DNA of 64,000 nt from Epinephelus fuscoguttatus (taxonomy: Eukaryota; Chordata; Actinopteri; Perciformes; Serranidae): contig NC_064770.1 in NCBI RefSeq assembly GCF_011397635.1, forward strand, positions 21,545,707-21,609,706, written 5' to 3'. The first letter of the stretch is position 1, and each line of letters opens with the position of its first letter. Positions 33,453-45,455 of this stretch are shown here, piece after piece. Position numbers and translations under genes: made by a program. The notes below the pieces were generated by a model. That model was not told where the DNA came from and did no database searches. It was given only the letters and a program-made list of their open reading frames with translations.

Positions 33453-36400
33453 GTGGTGGCTGGGGCAACCATGGGCACACATCAAGGTCCCCAACAGGAA
33501 AAGCAGGAAATAAAGGGCTCAAGGGAGCCAGAAACCCCTCTGGTTGGATCCTTAAATAAGGGCCAGGTTGAAGTAAATGGCACAAGCTGTAGGGCACTGA
33601 TTGATTCAGGCTCCCAAGTAACTACTGTCACTGATGTGTTCTGGCGCTCACATCCCGAACTATGTGGACAGGAGCTGCAGAGGTCCAGTATCCCAATGGA
33701 AGGGGCTGGTGGTCATGCTATACCCCAGTATGGTGTGCTTTACATCAACTTTAAAGTCCTGGATAAGGAATTTACCAATGTGCCTGCTTTTGTTGTTCCT
33801 GTGACCGAGTACCGGTCAGCAGTTCCATTGCTGGTGGGGACCAATGTTATACGTGCTTCCAAATGTCACCTTGAAGCAACCTATGGGAAGCAGTTTCTCA
33901 TGGTAATAAAAGAGAAACACCCTGAATGGTATACTGCCCTGATGGAGGTGGGTGATGCTGAGCTTGGAGGTCATGATGGTCACGTAGGCCCTGCACACTA
34001 TGCCGGCTGCAAATTTTATGTGCCAGCAGGCAAGGAAGTGAATGTGATGTGCAAAGTAGAAGGAGGTCCGAGAAAAAAGACTTACACTGCTCTTGTTGAG
34101 AGCCAGGCAGGTTCCCAGCTACCACAAGGCCCTCCGGCAGGTTCCCAGCTACCGGAGGGCCTTGTGGTAGGCAGAGTTCTTGCTTATGTGAAAAAGGGCT
34201 GTGTCCCTGTTAGAGTAATGAACGTATCTGCACAACGAATACTGATCCAACCACATCTTCAATCCAACCACATCTTCACCTTGCAGATGCGTTCCTTGTT
34301 CGGGATGTGTTACAGTGGAAAGGGGACAGTCAGTGTCCAAAAGGTAGTGAGCAGCCAGTTAATGAGAAACAAAATGTAGTGAGTGCAGAGCCTGAAGTGT
34401 GTCAAAGCCACGACCAAGTGGTCCGCCTAAATCCTGGAGGCCACACCCTGCCTTGTTGTGTGGATCTCAGTGAAGCTGCGGTTGAAGAAGAGGGGCAAAG
34501 AGTTCATCTCCAGCAGCTGGTCGAGAAGAATGCAGATATTTTCTCACAACATTTGATGGATTTTGGACACACAAAAACTGTACAGCATGAGATTCCCCTG
34601 ATTGACCCAAAGCCTTTCCGCCTCCCGTACCATAAAATACCACCTTCCCAGTGGCAGGATGTTCATCAACTCCTAAAAGACATGGAGGAATCGGGTGTCA
34701 TCCGCCCCAGCAAAAGCCCCTATGCCTCGCCCATTGTTGTTGTGACAAAGAAGGATGGGTCATTAAGAATATGTGTTGATTACAGGAAATTAAATTCCTG
34801 TTGCACCAGAGATGCATTCCCACTCCCGAGATTCGAGGATGCACTGGAGGCTCTTGGCCAGGCTAAATATTTCTCGACTCTTGACCTGACATCTGGCTAC
34901 TGGCAGGTGGAGGTGGCGGAGCAGGACGAGCATAAAACAGCTTTCACCACCCCATGGGCTTTTATGAAGCCAACAGGATGTCATTTGGCCTGCAAAATGC
35001 TCCATCAACATTCCAGAGGTTGATGACTTGTTGCTTCGGAGATTTGAACTGCTCGCATCTCCTGATCTACCTCGATGACCTCATTATCTTCTCAAAGACC
35101 TTTGAGGAGCATCTGGAAGGGCTTCAGTTGGTATTTGACAGGCTTCGTGAACATGGTCTGAAGTTGAAGCCTTCAAAGTGCCACCTCATCAGGAAGGAAG
35201 TGCAGTATTTGGGACACCTGGTGTCCTCAGAGGGCATTCACACAGACCCAGAAAAAATAAGCAAGGTGAAAGACTGGCCACAGCCCACTAACCGCAAGGA
35301 GGTCCTGCAGTTTTTGGGCTTTGCAGGATACTACAGGCGGTTTGTGGAGGGCTATGCTAAGCTTGCTGCACCCCTGTATCGTCTCACCTCTGGCGACCCC
35401 ATAAAGAAGAAAAAGGGAAAAACGATGCCTGCTGCCCCTGAGCCCCCCTTTCTCTGGACTGAGGAATGCATGGAGGCATTTTGCACCCTGAAAGAGAAAC
35501 TCACATCAGCCCCGTTGTTGGGCTACCCTGACTACAAGTTGCCCTTTGTGTTACAGACAGACACTTCTGGAGAAGGTCTTGGCGCTGTCCTGGCACAGGT
35601 TCAGAGTGGGACTGACAGGGTCATAGCATATGCCAGTAGGGGTTTGAGCCCAGTGGAAACCCGTTACCCAGCCCACAAGCTGGAGTTTTTGGCACTTAAG
35701 TGGGCGGTGACAGAAAAGTTTTTTGACCATCTGTGTGGGCACAAGTTTTCTGTACTCACAGATAACAACCCCCTTAAATATGTTATGACCACTGCCACAC
35801 TGGATGCTACTGGGCAGCGATGGGTCTCGCAGTTGTCCGTGTTCAATTTTGACATCCAGTACCGCCAGGGGAGATGCAACGCCAATGCTGATGCTCTGTC
35901 CAGATTGTCTAATCAGGATGTTTGTACAGCACTTCAGTCATGCCCTCAGAGAGTAAGGTTGAGACAGACGAAAGGGGTGCTGGTGGAACCAGACCAGGTG
36001 CAGGATGACGAGGCTGGGTGTCAGGCTGGGGAGACAACCCAAACCTGCATAGCCAGACATCAACTTGACCCGTACACAGGTGTCGGAATGGAGTGCCTTC
36101 CTTCAATAACCAAACAGGAAATCAGAGCAGGACAGAAAGAGGACGTCATCATAGGACCAGTTCTACACTACAAAACATTGAACACCAAACCTGGTAGGAA
36201 AGAAAGAGAGACGTGTGGAGAGCGAGTCTCGCTCCTCTTAAAAGAGTGGAGGAGGTTGGTGGTAAAAGATGGAACCTTATATCACAGAGTCCGGGATGGT
36301 CAGAATGGAGTCACTGAACAGTTAGTGCTGCCCCAGAAGCTACAGAAAAGTGTGAAAACAGCTCTGCATGATGAATCAGGCCACCTTGGATTTGAATGGA

Positions 36401-36978
36401 CATTCACCCTCATTCGAGAACGTTTTTACTGGCCTAGAATGTTTCAGGACGTGAAAGTGTGGTGTGAGCAGTGTGAGCGTTGCTGTCTCAGGAAGACACC
36501 CACAGCAGGTCTCAAAGCTCCTCTCGTCAGCATACACACCAATGCCCCCATGGAGCTTGTTTGTATTGAATTCCTGACGCTGGAAAAGTCTGTGGGTGGG
36601 GTTGAAAATGTGCTGGTGGTCACCGACCATTTCTCCCGTTTTGCCCAGACATACCCAACTAAGGACCAGAAGGCAGCTACAGTGGCCAGGGTGCTGTGGA
36701 GGAACTTTTTCTGCCGTTTTGGATTCCCAGCAAAGCTCCATGCTGATCAAGGGCGTAACTTTGAGAGCACAGTGGTACGAGACCTTTGCAAACTCACTGG
36801 CATCACCAAAACACACACCACACCATACCATCCCCAGGGAAACGGAACCACTGAGAGGTTCAATCGGACTCTGATGAACATGCTGGGTACCTTGGACCCT
36901 GATGGACTGGGGGCTCATCCTACTCTCCAATGTGCTATGTGTGAGCTCAGTCCTGCATGTTCTTTAATGAAGCAATAG
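33453..36978 (+). mobile_element. pol region of the fossil Ty3/gypsy element
   Basis: Recognisable parts: aspartic protease motif LIDSGSQVT near 33600; reverse transcriptase with IYLDDLIIFSKT near 35070; RNase H with DTSGEGLGAVL near 35560; integrase zinc-binding region (HLGF...CEQCERC) near 36380-36480 and core near 36600-36850. Confidence 0.85.
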
Positions 36979-37565
36979 GAGAAGATATTCGGTCTCAGTT
37001 AATGTAGTTTATTAAGCAGTAAAGGAATAAAATTACAGAGCTCTGGGTCTCAACTTCAAGTCCCTGACGAACAACAAAGGTGTGTCAGTTCACGAAGTCT
37101 GACCTCCTGTCCTTTCCCTGACCCAGTATATTTGAGCGTAACAGAGTGTCATTGTGCACGCAAGGCGTTGTCCTCTTCTCATTGGCAGTTCCACTTCCTC
37201 CTTCACCACACCACGCCCCTGCCTCGTGTTAATCTGACTCCTTCCCGCTGACAGTGGGGGCGTGGTTCCTGTTTTGAAAGACAAGAGAACAACACAACTC
37301 CCTACACGTGCTGTACCTTACTATCTGTACATCACTTTCTATTATTTTTACCATATATGAAACTAATTATCTAAGCATTGCGGTATGTGCTCCTCAGATT
37401 TCATGTCTCTTCCTCTCCTGTACTTCTCCGCTTCTGCAAAGCAAACACATTCAGATCAGCTGAAATCATCTTAGTATTCTCATTGTTCACACATCTAAAA
37501 CTTATATAGTGAAACACAACTGATAGTAAAATGCATAAAATCATTCTATTCCCAACAACCCCCAT
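36910..37565. mobile_element. Foreign insertion inside the integrase region
   Basis: About 0.6 kb without similarity to Ty3/gypsy coding sequence separates the integrase core from its C-terminal part. Its family was not recognised; a solo LTR or a small DNA transposon is possible. Confidence 0.6.
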
Positions 37566-37569
37566 CTGA

Positions 37570-38465
37570 AGCCTCGCTGGCATGAGTATGTCGACACAAT
37601 GACACATGCTTATAACTGCACTCAACATGACTCCACTGGCTACAGCCCATATTATCTAATGTATGGCAGACATCCCAGACTTCCAGTCGATCTTGTGTTC
37701 GGGCTGACATCCAGTGACCACCCCTGTGAGTACAACGATTATGTTCAAAGTCTTCAAGACTGCCTGAAATATGCCTATATTCAGGCAAGTAAGAGCTCTA
37801 GACATGCGAAGGAGCAACAGAAGAAACACTATGACCGCAGGGTGAAGAACCACACATTTGAGCCTGGGGACAGAGTCTTGGTTAAAGTTTGCAGTGTTGA
37901 AGGCAGACAGAAGTTGGGGGACAGGTGGGAGTCACAGCCCTATATAGTAGTTAAGAAACAGCCTGGTGTCCCTGTCTATGTGATTTGGTCAGAGGAGGGG
38001 GAGAAAGAAAGGGTGGTTCATCGAAACCTTCTCACCCAGTGCATGTTTTTCCCAATGGGGTCCGAGCAGACAGATGAAAAGGGAGAGTCTGATGAGAGGA
38101 CCATTGCTTCAGGCAGTGAGTCAGATGAAGAAAACTGTGAGAGAAGAAATGGAGAGGAGGGTCATGACATGGACCAGCTTGAGGAAATAAGAGAGCAGGA
38201 TGGTGAAGGAGAACAGGTGGAGGGGGAACCTACGGAGTCCATCATTGAGGAACAGGAGGAAAATGACTCGCCTCAGTTGAGTAGTGTCGCACCATCAGAA
38301 CCAGAGTATGTCTGGAGAAACCCTTCTAGGGTTAGGCGCCCACCTAAAAGACTGTCCTATCAGTTGAGAGTCATGGACCTTGAATCGGCTCAGCAGAAGA
38401 TTGATTGGGGCCTGAGGATATGGCAGAGAGCCAAAGGGAAGCTGAGCTCCAGAGGCAGAGAGTGA
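37570..38465 (+). mobile_element. Integrase C-terminal part of the fossil Ty3/gypsy element
   Basis: STGYSPYYLMYGRHPRLPVDL is the typical end of a gypsy integrase core. It is followed by a GPY/F-like region (FEPGDRVLVKV) and a Glu-rich acidic tail. A polypurine tract lies at about 38657-38671. Confidence 0.8.
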
Positions 38466-38671
38466 CAAGCACCCACATTCACCCACATTCACTCACACAT
38501 TTTCTGCCACCCCACCCCTCTTGGTTTTTTGTTGTTTTTTTTTTCTCTCTCGTCAAAAAAAAAAAAAAAAAAAATTGTAATATTGGTGGTCATTGTTTAT
38601 TGTTCATGTGAGGTGTGATTTTTTGGTTAATATTTGATGTCTGAGACGCCATCAAACAAAGAGGGGGTAGA

Positions 38672-40100
38672 TGTAAGGGAGTGAGTTTATGTTCACCAGC
38701 GGAGGGCGGTATTTATGTTTCTGTCCTTTTTGGGCCACTGTAGTTTTGAGTCTTTTTGACCCTCCGCAGCCACCGTAGTTCACAGTTTGTTTTGTGTCTC
38801 GTAAGGTAAGGAGGGTTTCCAAACACTACTAATGAAACCACTTTATTTAAGTCATTAACATAAGTCTCTGTTATAATTTTATTAAACATGCCAGTCCCAA
38901 GAGTGGTCATGTTAAAGATGGGACAATTCCTGTAATTTTTATGTTGAAATGTGTTTATACTGATGCACTAACCATGTGGAGCTAGTTGTGTTGTATCTGG
39001 CTAATCAGTAACTGTAACAGAGGCAGCTGAAGTTTATTTTATACTGTATTTGATATTTAGTTTAATTCAAGTGTTAATATGTGCCTTGGGAACTGAGGAC
39101 AGTTTGTTTTGTGTCTTGTAAGGCCAATAAATGAGGGAAGTTTGTGTCAAAGTGAGACATAATTACGGCATTCACTACTTGATCTTGATCTTGTATTTTG
39201 ATTTTTGCATGTCCTGTTTTATTGTGTTTTTATTATATGCATTTTTATTTGGTTTTGTGGTGCATGTTTTGATATATGGTTTTATACGATTTTATTATAT
39301 GGTGTTTGACTTTGGGACTGAGCGAACTGAACTCTGATCAAGTAATGAACTAATTCAAAACAGCTGTAGTGACAGCGGGACACACACTCCTCGACTCGGG
39401 ATTGGCAAACTGGACTGAGTGCTTTGTTTTAAGCTGAGCAGTAGCAGGTGAAGAGGTGGAAGAAGGAAACCAGAGCAGACACGAAGGGCAACGGACGTGA
39501 GAGGTGGACTCCACAGGACACAGGCTGCAGCTGGACGTGGAGACCGTACGACGGAGATCACTCGTGGGTTAGCGAGGAGGTACCAGCCGGGAGGAGCAGC
39601 TGAGGCGAGGAAGCAGACGGGCCGCAGCGGGACGAGCCAGGCGTTGAGGAGACTTGGTTCAACGCGCACTATTGAGATAAGTAAAGGGATGTGAACCAAG
39701 CTACTACTCTGTGGGCATGTGTGTGTACTGCGAGTTGTGAGACCTCTGATCGAGGGCATTTATCTCCTTCTTCCTACGAGGAGCCTTCAGCTGCAGGAAT
39801 ACCCCCCGCCCCCCTTCTTCCCCGTCTCATTGAGCCTTGAGTACCCCCCTTCTCTTAAGTATTTATTGGACCCCTGTCGTCAATAGACATTTTTAAGAAC
39901 TTTTAGGCAAATTTGAAATACCTTTTGCACATTAACTTCCTTTTTAAAATAATGTTTTTATCATCTTGTTTTAAAACTGTGTAAATAAATTGCCTGAACT
40001 GTCGCTGGTGCGTTTGTCATATTTTTTTTAGCAGTGGAAACCTCACCTAACACAACGCAGAGACCTCGCTGGGGCTTGCTGCCTGAAAGATAGGGTTACA
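38672..40100 (+). repeat. 3' LTR (long form) with an internal insertion
   Basis: The LTR parts 38672-39144 and about 40040-40100 match the solo LTR at 4836-5429. Between them lies about 0.9 kb of unrelated DNA containing AATAAA near 39985, itself perhaps a solo LTR of another family. Confidence 0.8.
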
Positions 40101-40299
40101 GTTATAAAGAAATGTCACAAAGTTGTGTATTATGTAGGTAAAGAGGATTCTAATCAGAGTGTGAAAGTTTACTTTTTATTTCAATGTTTTCATACTTTTC
40201 AATATTCCTCTTAGCAAGCAAACATGTTTACTATATATCTGAATTATTTTGACTAATACTTTTAAAAACTAACTAAAAATGTCTTCATGTCCATGACCT

Positions 40300-40437
40300 G
40301 TAGGTTTCTTTTCTGTCTTTATTTATTTGAAGGATATTTGATTGCATCCAGCTGTTGACTTGTTCTAAGCATTGACAGAGTGAGTCTAAGGGACTATGGT
40401 CACTTGGTGAAAGAGCTATATAAATCTGAATGTCGTC
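40300..40437 (-). mobile_element. L2 LINE RT fragment fused to V sequence, copy 3 (shortened)
   Basis: DDIQIYIALSPSDHSPLDSL and NSWMQSN only. The downstream L2 part present in copies 1 and 2 is absent. Confidence 0.8.
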
Positions 40438-40491
40438 AAACTGAGGGACTCCTCCTGGAATCTGTTTATACCACAAAGCAGCAGTGTCTTT
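40438..40491 (-). pseudogene. V-segment FR2 fragment (relic), copy 3
   Basis: WYKQIPGGVPQF preceded by TAALW, with the same fusion point as copies 1 and 2. Confidence 0.8.
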
Positions 40492-41106
40492 AATAGCTAG
40501 GTGGAGGCCTTGGTTGGATAAGGGTGAAATGGACAGTATGTAGGAGCAAATAAGGGAGTGAGGGGTTATGTCATGTATGTTGTTACTTCTTGGCTCACTC
40601 TGAGTTGAGTTTGTAGGACCAACTTAATAAAAGCAGTGGTGTAATGGTAGTTGATGAGGTGGGTGATGGGTAGGTTACTGAAGAGTAAGAGGGTATACTT
40701 CTATATATTCCTTTGTTTTCTGGCTGATAGGAGGCTTCTTTAAAATGCCAGAAGAGGTGGGTGTGTCCTGTATACCTGCATATATCCTCTACTACAACAC
40801 TGGATGACAGGATTTAAAAAGGAAAGAAAAACACATTGTGGATCTCTGAATGTATTGTTGAGCCATTAAAGACAGGTATGGCTGTTTTAATATTAATATT
40901 GGGCCTGTTGATGGACCTGTTACACATGAACTGAGTGCTTCACAGATATCTTTGCTCATCTGCAGTTATCAGCGTTTTTCCAAAACTTCTGACATTCTCC
41001 AATAAGTATAGATATATAACAAAGAAAACAAACAGCATTGTGTATGGTGGCTTCAACTCAGTCAATGTTCAGTGGAGACTCAAAAAGCAGAAGTATGTAG
41101 TGAGGA
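40492..41106 (-). other. VA8 3' flank
   Basis: No gene is seen. It is homologous to 22671-23295 after VA6. Confidence 0.55.
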
Positions 41107-41134
41107 GGTTTTTGTCACAGTGTAAATCACTGTG
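41107..41134 (-). promoter_or_regulatory. 12-RSS of VA8
   Basis: CACAGTG, ATTTACACTGTG, ACAAAAACC on the minus strand. Confidence 0.9.
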
Positions 41135-41596
41135 ATACAGCCTCATTAGCAGAGCTGTCCCATGTAGCACAGTAATAGACTGCTGAGTCTCCCTCCTCCA
41201 CATTGTTGATGATCAAACGATAATCTGATGTTGACTGATGATTAGATGTGAACTTTGGAGAGGAGAAACCAGAGCCATAGTAAACAGAGCTCCAGCCGTG
41301 ATAAAACCTCAGCACATACTGAGGAACTCCTCCTGGAATCTGTTTATACCAGACTGCTTCATAACCAGTCACAGTCCCCAGGTTACAGTCCATGGTGGCT
41401 GTCTCTCCTTTCCTCAGCGTCACAACAGGAGGCTTCTGTGTCACCACTGTCACAGCACTCACACCTGGAAACAACAAGATGACATGGAGTCAAGAGAAAC
41501 ACACAGACTGATGAATCCAACATGAGGTCAAAGCTGCAGTAAGTCAGCCTCCTTACATGTTAGAGCAGTGATGAGAGTGCAGAGGGTCCCCAGCAT
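41135..41596 (-). CDS. Light-chain variable segment VA8 (leader 41557-41596, V exon 41135-41464)
   Basis: Family A, open frame, lying 1.1 kb 3' of C3. Core residues MDCNLG, VWYKQ and YYCATW. CDR1 is GTVTGYEA, the CDR2 region FYHGWSSVYYGSGF, and the CDR3 end ATWDSSANEAV. Unlike its near twin VA6 it keeps the full family A promoter and octamer block. Its path to VB4-J3-C2 is interrupted by the 9.4-kb Ty3/gypsy copy, so its nearest downstream J (J3) is about 11.5 kb away. Confidence 0.9.
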
Positions 41597-42074
41597 GTTG
41601 TCAGTGTGTGCTGAGAATGGCCTTGTAACTTGGAAAGTCAGCTTACTGCTGACAGATCACAGGCTTTGGAAGATGAGGAGAGGAGGTGCTGGAGGAGCAA
41701 TTTAATAGCACACTGAAACTGAGAGTGACTGACAGGAGGAGGAGCTTTGCTTCACTCTGCATGCTTTCTCACATTTGTTTGTTACGAAATTTAATTTTAA
41801 TTTATTCATCATAGTCAGTGTAGATGAAAATTCTTATTCACAAAATACAATAATGTCCTGACGTCAAGACATCCTGCTATTTATATGTATTTTTTACTAC
41901 TTTGGTTCCCAAGCATAAAGGAATAATTTTGGCTACATTTTTCCATAAGTCAACGACAGACATCTACTGCACGATAAAAGCTTTGGCTCTGCACAAATGT
42001 ACATCATTGCAATTTATGCACATAAGAAGCAAACTTTCTTTGATATACAACATTTTGAAAACTAACCTCTCAGT

Positions 42075-42180
42075 CAAAGACAGTTCCCTCTGATTTTACA
42101 GAGAGCTGACACTTGATCTCTTCATTTACATGGAGCTATAAATAAGGAGAGGAGGCCTGCAGGTGCATCCTGGGAAGGAA
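42075..42180 (-). promoter_or_regulatory. Conserved inter-unit block with variant octamer, copy 4
   Basis: ATTTACAT (42124-42131) followed by GGAGCTATAAATAAGG and GCAGGTGC. Confidence 0.4.
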
Positions 42181-42560
42181 GAGAGGGAGGAGTAGAGAGG
42201 TGATGCTTCACTGATGGAGGATGAAAACTCACTTTCATTTGCTCGTCATCTGATTTTTCTAACGTCTTAACCACTGTGAGCAACTAAAACAAGGCAAAGT
42301 CATATTCATCTTTCTGCTGTGCTTTTATTGCAAATTAACACCTAATAACAATGTTGCTTTATGATTTTGAATATAAATATTAAAGAAACAAGTCTGTCTG
42401 TTGTCTTTGTGTCCAGAATTATTATCAGTGAGATGAACAACAGGAGAAAAATACAATCTAGTCAAGGTGACAACATTTGCAGAACATTATCCTTTTAAAT
42501 GATGTTTTCACAAGTACAAATAAATACAAACACTTTTTCAACTGTTTTTTTTTGTCTTAT

Positions 42561-42566
42561 TTTATT
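42561..42566 (-). terminator. Polyadenylation signal of C3
   Basis: AATAAA on the minus strand, 170 bases after the C3 stop. Confidence 0.7.
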
Positions 42567-42736
42567 GAATGATTGTTGAAAACTGCAGCATTTGCAAAGC
42601 TGATACAACACCTCCACCTAACTGTCACAACATTTATTACAAGCATGCAGACACATCTTTTCTAACATGTAAACTTTGTAATGAGCAAACAGCACAAAGA
42701 GTAAAGAAGCAGATGTTAAATGCTCATTGTGCTCCT

Positions 42737-43065
42737 CTACTGTTCTTCAGTGGGACAGTGGGACTTGTTGATGTTTTTCTCTGCAGTCTGGGAGCCCAAA
42801 GACACTTTACATGTGTAAACCTTATCCATGTTCCAGTCTGACGTCTGGACGGCCAGATAGCTGCTGATTTGGAAGGTCTGGTCTGCTTGCTGAACAGCGC
42901 TGCTGGTAGAGATCCCACTGCTCACTGGACTCCCACCAAGCAACCAGCTCACATCTGCAAAAGGCACAGACTGACTGGACAGACAGACCAGAGAGGCTTT
43001 GTTGGACTGGAGCTCAGCACTGGACGGAGGGAAGACTGTCAGGACAGGAGGAGGGAGGCTGGAGC
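42737..43065 (-). CDS. Light-chain constant exon C3
   Basis: It differs from C1 and C2 by one residue in the exon (ISTSSAVQQ for ISTSTAVQQ). Cysteines, Trp, acceptor site and PTEEQ tail are unchanged. The intron to J4 is 808 bases, the shortest of the three. Confidence 0.92.
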
Positions 43066-43873
43066 CTGAAGATACACAAAGGACATTCATCACATAACTA
43101 GGAGTCAAATCATTAACACAAAGCATGACAGTAGGAGATTCATTTATTGCTTGTGTTGACGATATAACCAACACGTTGAAGAAGTTAAGCATTTTGAATC
43201 TGCAAACACATTTAGAAATCATCACCTAAAATATGAGCAGTGCTCCTTTTTAAAACATCAACAATCCATCAATCACAAATTTAGAAATATTTTTTAGTTC
43301 AGTTTAATTTTTGAGCTGGAAATTGTCACAAATGGGTAGAATATTCTAATATAATAATTTAAATCACTGTGACAGTTTCAGGTATATCAGAAGTCACTTT
43401 GCTTTGTGGTGTCTATCTAACCACCTAATGAAAATAATACTTCAAATAGCCACAATCATATTCACATGAAGTTTAAAATATATCAGAACGTTAGAGGATA
43501 AGTAAATAAATATCACAAGAACAATATTTTACTATTAATGTCACAATATAAAATACTCTTTACAGAATAATTAATGCAGAGTTTTGAAATGTTAAAACTT
43601 GTCATAAGTTATGAAAATAAATAATCTTGTAAATGTTGCCCAAATGTTTAAAACTCCTTTGCCATCAAAAAGCCTTTTTATGATCGTTTGCCTTCAGACA
43701 CACAGCCTGATATCAAACAGATGTAGAACCACTCATTTATTATTCACCAAACAATGTGTTGAATATTTCTTTCTTTTTTTTTATTTTGCAGATTATGAAT
43801 TGACCATTTTCTCTTAATTTGAATGAGAAACATAAAATCTGTGCTGTTTTATGACGAGTTAAAAAGTACTTAC

Positions 43874-43907
43874 TTGTCACAATCAGCTTGGTGCCTTGTC
43901 CGAATAC
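43874..43907 (-). CDS. Light-chain joining segment J4
   Basis: VFGQGTKLIVT with donor GTAAGT. Its adjacent upstream V is the pseudogene VB5, so productive joining in this cluster would have to use VA9. Confidence 0.93.
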
Positions 43908-43947
43908 CACAGTGATTCAGTTTGTACACATGTGCTGTACAAAAACC
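43908..43947 (-). promoter_or_regulatory. RSS of J4, with a 24-base spacer
   Basis: CACTGTG and GGTTTTTGT are unchanged, but the spacer is 24 bases (an extra base in CACATGTGCTGT relative to CACATGGCTGT). Confidence 0.88.
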
Positions 43948-44190
43948 TCCTGACTCTCACTAATGAGGGGAGTGGAACTGAAACATCCTGTTGAGACCAA
44001 CTTTCACTGTCAACGTCTCTTCACTTCATCAGTCTCATTATATTCCAAAACACTGCTGGACATGTTTCAAACACTTTGTCTCTTTAGGGGGCTTTATGCA
44101 ATGTCTGTTCTTGTTTTGTTCCAAGTTGACAGAATTTAATTGTTTGATTTTTTTCAGAATTCATAAAATCAGCAGTGAGTCTCTCACTGA

Positions 44191-44218
44191 GGTTTTTGTC
44201 ACAGTGTGAATCACTGTG
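44191..44218 (-). promoter_or_regulatory. 12-RSS of VB5
   Basis: CACAGTG, ATTCACACTGTG, ACAAAAACC on the minus strand; intact although the V is not. Confidence 0.9.
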
Positions 44219-44676
44219 ATACGTTCTCCTGAGCAGAGGTGTCCCATGTCTGACAGTAATAGACAGCAGAGTCTCCTGTCTCTGTCCGCTTTATGATGAA
44301 CTGGTAATCTATGTTTGATGAGGATTTAGAGTTGAATCTGTCTGAGGAGAATCCTGATCCAAAGTCGTCTGGTGCGCTGTCAGAATGGTAAAATTTCAGA
44401 ACATACTGAGGAGCTTCACCAGGAACCTGTTTATACTACTGGACAGAGTCCCGATCATATCTCTGAATGTTGCAGTTGAGAACAACTTGTTGTCCTGTAG
44501 AAACTGTGTGGACAGCAGGCGTCTGGGTCAGCACTTTGGCTGCATCAACATCTGTCAACATACAGAGAAAAATACATGAGTCAAAGGTTTGTGTGTGAAA
44601 ATATGGGCTATAAAAGGACTGAGAAGAATATCTTACATGTTAGAGCAGTGATGAGAGTGCAGAGGGTCCCCAGCAT
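44219..44676 (-). pseudogene. Light-chain variable pseudogene VB5 (leader 44637-44676, V exon 44219-44551)
   Basis: Family B. Leader, splice sites, both cysteines (VLNCNIQ, YYCQTW) and the recombination signal are intact, but the invariant FR2 Trp codon reads TAG near 44437 (SVQ-stop-YKQ where others have VSWYKQ). No other damage is obvious, which suggests a recent loss or an assembly error at one base. The CDR3 end is QTWDTSAQENV, and the TATA box (44762-44768) is present. Confidence 0.88.
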
Positions 44677-44689
44677 GTTGTCAGTGTGT

Positions 44690-45427
44690 GGTGTAAACGT
44701 CCCTTACTGTCCAGCTGAGAGGTGAGCAGGGTTGGAGTGTGAGGAGAAGACAGACTGAAGCTTATAAAGACACTGAGGAGAGGAGAAGTGGAGGAGGAGG
44801 AGTTTCAACACTCAACTCTGTTTTCATTCATTAATAAATGACAGGATTTATGTGTTTTCACATCTTATTGACAATTTAGTTTGTTCCACTTTGTTTTGTT
44901 GTTGTTCCTGTTGTCTTTGGAGACCTGCTGATGTCCTTTGAATCAGTGTTAATACTCTCACAGGAGCTAGATATTAAAGTGCTTTTAGGTCTTTAAGGTC
45001 TGTCTCATGAAACAGGATTGACAATTACTGCAGTTTGAATTGTAACAATCATCACTACTTGGTTACCAGAGGATTGATCTAAAAATATTAACTTTATTTT
45101 ATGTATTTTAACCAGTGTCTGCATCCGTCTAACTTAAAGATTATACATGGGAATATATAGTCACATTTAAAGCCTGAATTACCAATATATCAAGATGTCA
45201 GATAGTATGGATGAGGGTGGTGTGCATTTACTGGTGCACTGCGTATTTATCAATTTTGTCATTTTTTCACAAATACATTTTGTCATTAATTTATGTGGGA
45301 ATTAGTCCAATGTTATCATTTAAATGTTGGAGAAAAAATGTATAGTGTGTTGCTACACAAAGTGTTGTTTGATGGCTCTATGATCAGATGTGTCAGAGAC
45401 TCAAAAAGCAGAAGTATGCAGTGAGGA
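44690..45427 (-). other. VA9-VB5 spacer
   Basis: No gene is seen. It is a shorter version of the spacer at 20300-21267, lacking part of its middle. Confidence 0.6.
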
Positions 45428-45455
45428 GGTTTTTGTCACAGTGTAAATCACTGTG
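45428..45455 (-). promoter_or_regulatory. 12-RSS of VA9
   Basis: CACAGTG, ATTTACACTGTG, ACAAAAACC on the minus strand. Confidence 0.9.

Larger units (their letters stand above)
30719..40100 (+). mobile_element. Fossil Ty3/gypsy LTR retrotransposon
   Basis: Flanked by the 4-bp duplication GTTA (30715-30718 and 40101-40104) and by LTRs starting TGTAAG and ending GTTACA. Order of parts: 5' LTR, primer site, gag, protease, reverse transcriptase, RNase H, integrase, polypurine tract, 3' LTR, which is the Ty3/gypsy order. It looks broken, with roughly four to six interruptions, two of which are foreign insertions. The comparable parts of the two LTRs differ by a few per cent, so it is fairly young. 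It inserted after the light-chain unit had been duplicated, since the paralogous site near 13.05 kb is empty. Confidence 0.9.
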
